Positions 24,001 through 36,000 of a DNA stretch of 64,000 bases are shown one piece after another. The stretch covers positions 18,468,508-18,532,507 of the forward strand of contig NC_092561.1 in the NCBI RefSeq assembly GCF_037975245.1, read 5' to 3'. The stretch is from Apostichopus japonicus. Taxonomy: Eukaryota; Echinodermata; Holothuroidea; Aspidochirotida; Stichopodidae. Each line of letters opens with the position of its first letter. Position 1 is the stretch's first letter. A program made the translations under genes and the position numbers. Below the pieces are notes generated by a model that was not told the DNA's origin, ran no database searches, and saw nothing but the letters and a program-made list of their open reading frames with translations.

Positions 24001-27000
24001 AAGCTGGGTATCACAAATGCACACACATGCATATACACACACATATGCCATCATGAATGCAAGTTGGTTACGATTATCATCGAAACCAAAAATCAGTGAG
24101 CTACTTTAATTTTACAGTATTTGTCATTATCACACCTATTTGGTATCTCACACAAATACATGTGCTATCATTATCCTCAATGTAAATACAACTACATAAT
24201 AATTGATCAAGTTTTATCACTTCCAAGTTTAGATCTTGAATCTGTGCTTTCTTGCTTCGGTGCATATACAGAAAAAATCAGTCCGGCATTTTAAATGTAG
24301 TGTTAGTCTTTATCACACCTATTTGGTATCTCACACACATACATGCTATCATTAACCTCAGTGTAAATACAACTACATAATAATTGATCAAGTTTTATCA
24401 CTTCCAAGTCTGGATCTTGGATTACCTCTTTGATATGATCTGTGCTTTCTTTTTGTTTCAATTTAAAGGGTTCAATGAAAGCTACACAAAGGTCACCTTC
24501 CCCTAAGATTGCAAAAAATTGTACAGAACCGTACTGTTGTGCAGCAGGCTCTGAATTTGTAACATACTTGACAACACTTTGATTTCTTCGTATTAGTTTC
24601 TTGTAAAATGAACCATAGACGAATGAATCTGTGTTCTGAATGAAAATTTTTAAAAAACATCTGACAGATAAATCTGTTACCTGAAACTTTCTCTTAATTG
24701 CTGAGGATTCCTCAAAAGTCAAAATCCTTCTATAAAGGGAACCGATCCTGTAAACAGAGTTTGTCAAGTGTTGCCATGTTGCATGAGTCCTTCCCATCAT
24801 GGACATAACACAGTTCTGCACTTCATAATTCAAGTCTAAAAAATTTTCTTCCAAAAGTGGAATGCTATGAATAAGACCAATGGTATTTATAACTTGTGTA
24901 TCAATACCCTGTGTACCATGCATATGCTGAACTAAAAAACCATTCAAATCTTCAAATATGAAGCAGTTATTCACAAAAAGAGGGCCGGTATAGCGAACAC
25001 ATCTCCCAAGATGTACTAGCTGGTGAACATTCATTGTGACATACCTTAAACTATATAAAGTTGGAAACTTTGTGACAAATTCTGCAAGACAGGTTTCAGC
25101 TATAAGAAAATCATTTTCATTTATTGAGTTTTGTGAGAGAAGAAACATAGCTCTTACCAGTAGGCAGAAATGAATGTAATAAACTGGTTGCAGAATATTT
25201 CTCAATATTGGAACCCCCCAGAAATACAAAAAGTTTCTATATTCAGATGCCTTCCAAAAAGCAATATCATCTAAGGAGCGAGGCACCCTAGTGATGGTAA
25301 TGGTTGGTTTAATTGCCTTTAGAAGGTTGCTCACTGTTTCCTTATACTGATAAAATGAAAACTCCTTACTTTTATGTTCCCTGGAAAACCAAAGTGTTAG
25401 CATTAGTTTCATGACACCGGAGCAAACACCATGCATGTAGTCAATTACAAATCCATCAATTATATTAAAATATTTCAGGTACACAAACCAAGAAGGACCT
25501 TTGACACCCTTGTCTGTTGAAACACTACGACCTGCTTTGATGTCATTCAAAATTTTGTGAACAGATGTCAGCACTGATTCCTTAGTTCGAGGGGGCCCAC
25601 TAAGATCACCAATTTGTGGAGGATAAACATGACAATTACCACCTGCTTCTGTTCTAAAATTTTCACCTTTTTGCAAACAATGCCAGCAACCATAACTACC
25701 ATTAAACTGAATGCTGTTTGCTACCAGGCTTTTTGCAGGCAAATCACATGTGCATGTTAATATTGTTGCTTTGCAAATAAACTTATTTCCAGTGAAGTCT
25801 TGAAACTCAACACCTTCCTCAAGTGATGTGATGTCATCGAAAAGTGGTTTCAGAAAACTCCACATTATTGGTTTCTTTGAAGAAATCCACATTCCATAAA
25901 AAAGTGTATTTTCCCTCAGTTTACGATCTTTAACAGGCAATTCATTGACAAGCAAATAAACAGGCCACAATGAAACTTTTGAACTTTTGAAAATAGACAC
26001 CCCATCTGTATTAATAGCAAAAGATAAATTGTTTGGATTACTAAGAAAACCCTGTTGCCACAAATTTTGGTACAATACCCCATCATAGACATCACTGACA
26101 ACACCTTTCTTTGATGATCTACAAAATCTATGATTCCTAACACTTTCTGTGAAAGATTTGCGATTAAATAAGACCTGCAGCTGTTTCACTAAACTGTAAA
26201 GAACAAAATATGACAAGCCTCCTGTAGCAGTCAAATCATTATTACAAAAGTGGTTTGGACAATGCTTCATATCTTTTTCAACATGTGCATAACAAAATGA
26301 ACAATAATACCTTATTTCAGGCATATACGTGTAAACGGAAAGGTACTTTCGAAGTGAATACAGTGATGTTGGACATTTATGATTATCTGGTAATAGTATG
26401 CCTATGATTGTAAGCAAATGGGTCATTGCCTCATCTGACACTTTGAACCTGATCATGAAAAGGCATAGTAATAACATGACGGCACCAAGACATTTTTTAG
26501 AACCAGGGAAATGTTCAACATTTAAGTTATTCTGCTCTTCATTATTTGAGAGTACTTCAGCTGATTGACTCATGCATACTTCTGCAAATTTCTCGGTTAA
26601 TATTTCAGCTGTTTCTGTAGTATCATCGCACAAATCCTCAAACTTCTCTTTTCTAATTACCTCTTGGAGATCATCAAACAAGGAATCCAGATCTGCATCA
26701 GTCCCAGGAACATACTCAGGGGGTGGTTGGTCATCGTTCTCATCTGTGAATATCTGCAACAGAATTTAATAAAAAATTAAAACATATTTTCAGCGTTTAA
26801 ATTTAGCGGTCGTCCAGGACGAAAAAGGCTACCCAATGTGTATACACTTCCCCAAAGCAACCTTGAAAATCAACATGCATCAACAATCACTTAATAATTT
26901 CTGATGTTTGTTAAAATCAGACACAAGAAAAGTCCTATTGAAAATACTGATCCTACAATGTGCCTACCACATTTAAACAATCTTTGCTTTAGTCAACACT

Positions 27001-30000
27001 AGTGGAAAAAGGTAAGGGCATGGAAATAAACACAAAATGTTTCAACTGTATAGAATCCATAAATTTGCTCAAAACAGTTTCTTATAAGAGTCTCAATCAA
27101 TTAAGTTACCTTTTTCCAAGGATAAATTACTATAGTTGTTACTTTGAAAAGTATCTGTTCGCTGTACAGTACAGTGCCATATTCCGGACTCAGACAACCA
27201 TTTGAAATTTCTTAAATTATACACTCATTTTATCGCATGAAGCTATCCTTCCATTACTTGCCAACCCATAAGATGCTTTATCCACTATAAACTGTTCAAT
27301 TTGTGATAAAAAAAAATGTGATTTTTGTTGGCTTTTCAAACTGAAACATTTTAAAAAGTAGAATGTTTGTACGTATGCCCAACTAGGCTTATATCATTTA
27401 GCCTTCAGAAAGAAAACAAGAATTGTCCTATTTTTTTAAAAAATACCTCATCTTGGATTCCAAAGATTTCAGTTTCATCTGAAGAGAGTGCATTCTCTGG
27501 CTGATCCGAGTCCCACTGCAAATAATAAATGAACATGACAGACGTTCATATTATAATAATTATATGCATCTATATCCTAAAATTGCAGGCCTTAAATTTC
27601 AAGAAGAACAAGTACCATTAATTGGCACATTTTACTGACAATATGAAATAGAGTTAACATTCCATTCAGCTATATTCCAACTTCTTACAATTATTGTGGG
27701 AGAACTTAGAGAAGCAACAGTCGGTCAGTCTAACTTGTTCTGGAAACTGAAGTAGCCAGCTAGGTGTACAATGGCATGTACTCTTAATAACAGGTAGGCT
27801 ACAACACTTCAAACAATTCAGTCTTTCTTTTATCCATAAACCTATTTTCAAACTAACTCTGGTATTGTTCCATCATGACTTCGCTATCTGACCTAAATTA
27901 AGCCTCTAGGCCTAGCCTAGGCTATTTTGAATTTCGTTTGGTGCAAATTTTTGAGCGCCAAAAAAAGGTAAAAACAAAGCAAATTGAATTCAAAATTGTA
28001 CTTTAATTTAATAATTTGAGCGAAAGTTGTTACAAGATGTCTGGAGTATACATCGATAAGGGGAAGTGAAGGTAGCGAACAAGTTATGAGCTTACATCCG
28101 GCGTACTAAACTACCAAAGCCTCTGCAGACATTAGCCTTGTAAGTTGTAGGCTACTAATACTTGCCTCTATTACTACTATTGGTATATAACGTTAGGCAT
28201 TCACATGGATAGGGTAGGCATACTTACAACCAAAGCAGTTAGCTGATCATCGGAATTTAACGGCATAGGCACCTTGGTTTTCCATTTGAGGTACGGACCT
28301 TTCCTTTTTCGAACAGCACCATGTTCCATTTAATCTCTGAGATTCTGATCCAACTTTTTAGTAGAAGTTAAAGTTGGTCTAGGCTATGTTAGGTGAAATC
28401 AACCGACTTCCAAACGAAGAAGTACTAAGTAGGCCTACGAGAATCTATCCAGGTATCGTACATAGCCTGCGCGGCCTGGATCAACTAAATACGGTTGCGA
28501 GCTGAAACTAAGATCACTGCGTGCTAGCTACCGTAGACGAGCACATACAGTGCAGCTATTCGCGACTTGTACGTATACTTACGTTTGATTTGGCGGTAAG
28601 TACAAAACACGTAGTGAAAATTCTTACGTCACTTTTTCCTTGTCATTGTTATGTAATAGTGCGTGTATCTAAAACGGCTATATACGGTGCGGCAATAATT
28701 AGCCGCTCGACAGCTAATTAGGGATTTCCTTTCAAAATAGCCAACAGTCTTTCACAAAAGAAAATCTATTATTTTATTATATACATTTAGTAAACTGAAG
28801 ATGTAAATGGGATATCAAGTTGCTGCGCAATAGTTGCGAGCTCGGGTTGGTTTTTTATAATAAAAAAGAAATGAAAGAGGCGGCAAAGAACAAAACTACA
28901 AAAATTATTACGTCATTCCGGTTGCTTTGATCAATTGCGCTGACAAAGCTATATCGGTATATGCCTAGTCTAGTATAACCTGTACGTCGGTTGGATAGTT
29001 CATATTGACAACACAATTACAAAGTTCAGCTATTTCAAGCATATTTAAATTATAAATCTTTTAAGAAGATGGAGGAAATGGATGTCTTCGTTTCAAAGGA
29101 AGAAGTGAAGGAGATTGCCAGAAAACTAAAAGCGGAACACGAAGAGGGCGACTGGATCGTCGTGTTTTATATAGAGGAAAGAGTATTTGGAATTGTCCCT
29201 TCTTCTACCATTAGTTTCCCCAACTTTCGGCATCAAAATGTTTCAATTGAAACTTTCCAAAAAGTGACAGCCAGATATGGTAGCACCGACCTAGAGGTCC
29301 TCTACTTTTACAGAGGTAGGTATAGACTTTATATAGCCTAGTAGAAGTTTAGTTAAGGCTACGAAAATATTTCTTGAACGGGGGCCTAGGCTAGGCCATT
29401 GGGCCCAACATTAATGTTAACGTTAGGCTAGGGTTAATCATGTATACTTTTCAAACTCAAAAGCCCTAAAAGAAAAGTTAGGATTAGCAAATTTATAGAT
29501 TGTTAGATTTGTTCCCCACTCTCAGACATCACACTAGGATAGTCAGAATTAGTAGTCCCTAGCTATAAGCTCATTTGACATGGGCCTACAGTAGGCTAGC
29601 CTTGCCGAAGTCAACTGAATCAATGTTAGGCTAGGCCCCTAGGCTAGGCCTAGAATTTTATTCAATTATGACCGCTACCCAAACAGGGAAGGAGAGGGCC
29701 TTGGCTAAGCCTATTTGATGCCTTGGCTAAGCCTATTTGATTTTTATAAGTTTCCTAATGTTACTTGCTAGGTTTCTGTCCTTCTACTACTACTATTACT
29801 AGTACTCGCCTAGCCTAGGGCAGGCGTCAAATTGCGAATATCTAGCTAATTTAGTACTAGGCCTAGCCTAGGCTGCGAAAAAAAAAACATTTTACAGGGG
29901 GTCAATAATAAAAATAATTATATTCTTGGCGACTACATTGCTTTAGATATTGTTCAAACCACCTTGGCTAATGACCTAGACTATGCCTAGGCCTAAGCCT

Positions 30001-33000
30001 ACGCTAACAAAAAACGTTGCATTCCGCATACCAAATGTGTCAGCGGAAAACACCGTTTTTGTCAGCGGCAATTATTTAGGCTAGGTGGACCGAGATGGGT
30101 AGAATTTGGGTGGACCAGGATAAAATTTGGATCCGAGACTGTAGACTCCGAGTCTCACTCTCATCTCAGAAGACAGGATAGCCTAGGCCCCTAGGCCTAG
30201 AATTAGGTTAGGCCTGGGCTAGGCCTAGGTTCGGAATGATGATTTTGGCCTAGCCTAGGCCTACATCATTTAGCCTAGCATAGGCTAGTATAAGTAGCGA
30301 AAGTGGGGGGGGGGGAGGATAGGCGTAATTACCCTATCGTAGTCGCTAAGAACCTGAATAAATTTGATTATGGGCCTCCTTTAAATTCGTTATGCCTCAG
30401 TGTAGTAGTAGTAATACAGTACTAGCCTAGGCCTACTAGTAGTACTAGGGGGCCCAGGCTACTGACCTTGCCTACTACTACTACTACTAGTACTACTCCT
30501 AGTTCTAGTACTACTACTAGACTTTATACTTCTTTGTTTGTTCTTGCCTTAGGCACAAGTGACGAAAAGATGGAGTCTTTTGCAAAAGAGCTAGATAAAA
30601 CAAGGAGAATAAACAAGAGGCAGCCAACAAACAACACACAAACCAAACGAGTCAGAAAGAAAAAACAATTTGCAGAGTATGAAGTATGCCTAACAGAAGG
30701 TCAAAGCGGTAAGAAAGTTTTCCTTCAAAGTTCTAATCAAACTAACTCGGGGAGGGGGGGGGGATCGGAACTCATAAGTAGAAAAGAGGATCAGGAGGGA
30801 CAATCAAGTTCCTATCAAGCCCCTAGGCCTATGCGGGAGAAGAAGAAAAAAACGAAGACACAAAAAGTCATACCCGATTACAATGCTTAAAGTACTTGTC
30901 CAAAGCATTTTTAAGGCCGTGGCTATTCTTACAACTAGTAACAATTATTTATAAACTATTCTTACTAGGCCTAGGCCTAGCCTACTTGCAAGAACAATTT
31001 TCTCAGCCAAGCCATTCCATTCACAACCCTATAGGCCTAGTATTTGAAAAAAAGTTATGCCGAATATTAAACCTACTTTGTAACTTCTGGAGTTGAAGAC
31101 AATGACTTCTGGAGTCTGGTACAACTACTTTTAGCAAACCTTAAAAAGAATAGTACAGCTAGCGCTAGCGTCTCTAGCCTAGGCTATATAGGCCTAGGCT
31201 AGGCCTATAAAAAAAATAATAAACTTAAAAATACTTTTTTACCACGACTCACGAGAACAATTCCATTTGTGCATTGTCCATAACTTTACTTGAATAAGTC
31301 ACTATAGTAAATTATCAGTGACAGTACTAGTAGGCCTATATAGCCTAGGCCTAGTAAATACTGATTCGGCCTAGGCTACATTGCTACAGTACACTAGCTA
31401 AAGTGCTAGAACTACTTACTAATACTATTAGTACTTTAGTAGTAGTACGTTTAGTATTTGCCTAGGCTAGGTAGCAGTATAGTCACCAGTCGAAGCAAAT
31501 GTGTCCAAATGTTCGTTCTCGTGAATGCATGTGTTGCACTTATATCCTGAAACAAAACTAACAAGTCATAATCACAGACATTGTCATTAAGTTCGCCATT
31601 CCATTCGAAAATAATCCAAATAAGTCCTTTGTAATTCCAGAAGTTTGACTTAAGAAATGAACGCAATCATGTGAAGAGACGTTATAAATATAAAACATGT
31701 GTCACGATATGCGTGCATTGCGCAAGCGCGCGTAAAATTGAACACCATGCGAGTTCATCATTGCATAAAAGTGTAACGTAGAGCGCGCGTTTAACTATGT
31801 TACATGAAGTTGATGTTGTTTACGTGAATAGTTGTGCGCGCGTAAAATTGAACACCATGCGAGTTCATCATTGCATAAAAGTGTAACGTAGAGCGCGCGT
31901 TTAACTATGTTACATGAAGTTGATGTTGTTTACGTGAATAGCTGTGTTTATATCTAGACATCGGCAGCTTTGAAACTTTTTGTATATTGATCTATCGAAG
32001 TCGGAATGATACAAATGAACATAATTGTTACCAATTAGGTTTGTTGATAGTGCTAGTAGTAGCTATATGATCGTAATCTTGCAATCTAATTACATGTTTC
32101 AGGATTAATGATGGCTAAATATGATTTACTGGCGAGCAATAAATAAAGGCGGGGGGGGGGGGGTGTAAGTTGTATATGCAGTTGTAAGATTTTTTTATCG
32201 TTTAGGGGTTAATCTCGATTAATGTCAAACCACTAATCCATCAACTGAAGCAGAAAACACATGTTTGTCGTAGGCTCAAGGGCGGCGAAACCGGGGGGGG
32301 GGGCACGTGCCCCCCCCCCATTTTCCTCAGGTTAAAAATGTGCTCTTTTTCTACATAAAAATTTCTAAATAAAAAAAGAGTTTACAAAGCGAAACCCACG
32401 TCGAATGAAATATTTCGGGAAGTTTTAAATGTTTACTACCACAGGCATAGGAGCCCAATTTGATTGGGGGGGGGGGGGGGGGCTTTAACGACTTACTCGA
32501 AAAATATTACCAAAATTTTTCGCGCACTACGCGGGCGTTCAACATGTTAATGTGCATATCATATAGGCATGCGTTGGTTATTACATCGCATGCCAATAAC
32601 ATACATCATTTGCCGTGTTATAACCCTTCCAAATTGGTTATAATTATTCGGAAAGTCGTTACAATAATAATGATCATAATATTATCAGTTTAACCATTGA
32701 AAAACACATAGAAAATTATTTTTCTTTCAGTATTTTGACATATTTCATTTGCTTTCGTGCATGTATCGATCGCGTGTGCAGGGACTTGCACTTTATAATG
32801 ATTTCACCTCATTTTGTCTTTTTCCTTGTTTCCCAATTTGCACATTAGATATTGCAGTGCTAGTATGCATTGTTTCCTTGCGGAGGGGGGGGGGGGGTGG
32901 CGTTCATGGAGTGATGCGTATACGCAAATAAGATAATACAATAAGAGTTATAAAGGGTACTAAATATCAGGCTGCATCAGTCCAATCGAATTTCTGCAAA

Positions 33001-36000
33001 GTGCCCTTCGACGTTGGTGCCCCCCCCCCCCCTCCAGATTAAAAGTGCTTCCGCCGCCCTTGCGTAGGCTAGGTGCCCTTTCTTTTAACAATTCCCCCCC
33101 CCCCCTGTGTGGTTCAAATCACGCACCACCGCAAAAAAAAAAAGGATTAGGCCTATATCGGTAAGAAATACTCAGAAGTTAAAACCTGCAATCCATCGCC
33201 ACGGCAACGGTGAACGTAAAGTACTACATTCCCTCTTCAAGATATAGCACATACTTTCCAAATCACAGTCGATTTTCGGCTAATTGAAAGTTGTAAACAA
33301 GGCTACGAAAAGTGTGATCCCCCCCCCCCACCCCAAACATATGGTTAGGCTCGATTTCCAATTGACTCAGTGTGGTGTTAGGCTATACCATGTGGTTCGA
33401 GATCGAGATACAATTGAACGTTTTCGGTGGGAATTTAGTGGAAGATATACTGCAATAGCATGTAGCCTGGATTGGGGGTAGAGCAACTGCTCATATCAGG
33501 GAATTGATAATGTACTACATGCTACAGTAGTTTGTTCAACAACATCGACTAAATTTTGGCTAGTAGACTAGGCGTTGCCAAACTTTTATGTTCGATCTTT
33601 AATTTTTTAATATGAGTTTACAAACGCTGTGGCACAATTATTTTCATCAAGTAACAGTAGATGTATACTGTTTTACAGGTACATCAAAGTTTGTGCAAGG
33701 TTTGACATGTTCAAGGAACATACACTCATGTTTGTACTGCGTGGTTTGAACAATGCATTTGGCGTTGGTATATTTGACTCTTTGCGTGCACGCGTATGAC
33801 GGGTTTGTAATTCTGAAGTCGGAGGGTAAAGTTCGAAGGTTTAGACAAAACGCAATTTATTCCTTTCAAATTACTAAAGCATGGAATGCTACAAATATCA
33901 AAATCATTGATAGATAAAAGTTACCGCGATAATACAAAATTTTTCGATATATCGCCCAAGACTACTCCTCCCCCCTCCCCCTAAACAAACTATTGGTTCA
34001 ACTATTGAGATATATTCCAGCAGGTACATGGTTGGTGGCAACGGCTCAATCCTTACATACTTATTTGTTTAAACATTCATTTCTCGAAACAAACAAAAAA
34101 CTGTCGATGACCCATTTTTCTCCCGTTTCAATCGTTTCAATTTTCAGGCAAATCGTAAACTGTTCCCCCCCCCCAAAAAAAAAAAAAACAACAACAACAA
34201 CAACTTAGGCTTACATGATATTGATTATAGCTAAACAAAGAAGGAAAGCTATATGGGGAATTAAATTAAAATAAAAACAACCAACATAACTTCTTTTAAA
34301 AATTGTACTTTTTATTGAAGAATGAAACCATTTCAAATGCCTCAGCTCCACAGCAAAAAGAGAACACAAGTCTTCCAGCTCCAGCTCAGAGGAGCAAAAA
34401 ACTGAAGAAAGATGTCAGAAAAACTGCACCAGCCATTAACAACGAACCGGACGTAAGAAACATGGCAATGATGGCTGGATTCTCAGGGTTGATGGATGCC
34501 ATCCATCCACTTTCTACATTGGAACCATCCAGCCAACTGGAGTCCCTATCCTCTCTGCTTGCCGAAAGCAGAGAGGAACTAGAGGGACTGGAGACTCAGT
34601 CGGAAAAGATAAGAAGGTTGGAGGCGCAGCTTGAAGTTGAAAAATCAAAAGTCTTGGAGCTGCAGTTAAAGCTGATTGAGAAGGGTATGTGTTTATCAAC
34701 CTATCACTGGTATTTCTTTTCTGCTTCAACCCCAATTATCAGATAGTATGCTAATGTTACATGCTTTTCTCTATTTCTGATGCAGAGCAAATACCAGATG
34801 ATGTGAAGTTCCACATATCTGCATTGATGGAATTGTTGAGCAAGTTCCAGTGTCAAGGTGCAAGCAAATCCTCATTTGAAAGACTAAGCAAATCAGACAC
34901 TGTTGTTAATTGTTACAATCCCAGCGTTAAAGATGCAGATCTTCCCACTTCGCCACTGCAATGCCCACTCCCACTGACGCCACCAGATTTGCCATCTACT
35001 TCACAACCAGTACTACCACCAGCACAAAAAGTGTCAGCAAAATCACAAGTTAGTAGAATTACTAGAAACAGCATTACAATTTACCTAAAGATGCTCAACT
35101 TAAGCTTGTAGTCTCACCATTGATAGTTTTTGACACAATTGATGTTTGTTCTCAAGATAAGTTCTAGTTATTCGTCACTGTTGTCATCCTCTTCTGAACA
35201 AACATGTTCCATATCCAAACCTAACTTTGGACCTAACTACCATTCTATTCTCATTACCATATCAATATCTAAATTGTGAAGCTTTATGTTCAATTTAATT
35301 TTCAGCCACTAATAGTCGACCCAAAGAACAACGGCCGATTCGCAAGTGTAAAAGTGGACACGTATAAATTGTATCAGCTGGAGCAGTATGCTGTGAAGAA
35401 GAACAATCCCTACCACCTGCTAAATGGAATTATAAAATTAGTATTTTCTCAGTTGGAGCTGGCGTCGTGTTCCGGTTTGGGGCTCCGAACAAATGGAAGT
35501 GGAACAGCAGGCCCCAACCCTCTGGAGCAAGTCAAAGTTCTGGCGACAAAAGGTTAGACTTCATAACCTAAAGTTTATCACATTGTCTGGCACGCTGACC
35601 TGTCCACACCACAGCTATCAGTTCAAGCGCATGCGACTTTTCTTTTTTTCTCCAGTGTACGGCGAATCCCATCCGACTGGTATATACATTTCTAAAACGC
35701 AACAGCAGGACCCAGGGGTTAGAGAATGTCCCTTCTTTTGAGAGCTGTAAAAAGAAAAAGGGCAAACCAATGACTAGTGAATTACCAAGTTCATTGAAAA
35801 TGCTAGCCCTGTTCGCAGCCTCAGCTCTCCTGAATGATCTAGTAATCAAAACAAATAACGGTTTTGCTTTACTAAGTATTTACATTATTAAAGGAATGCT
35901 CCTTGTGCCTATAAGAGAAAGATATTTATTCCTGGCAATTACAAAAAGGCATCAGGTCATGCCAGCCTTACATTATGAGGCCAAGGGCCTCAGTTGATTC

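Larger units (their letters stand above)
29340..31460. repeat. Zone rich in TAGGCCTA/CCTAGGC palindromic words
   Basis: Short palindromic words made of CCTAGG and TAGGCCTA recur dozens of times in BEN introns 1 and 2, sometimes back to back (for example 30,180-30,300). The same words occur more thinly near 21,410-21,620, 27,900-28,440 and 36,740-37,120, so this is a genome-wide habit and not a property of this element. Confidence 0.7.
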
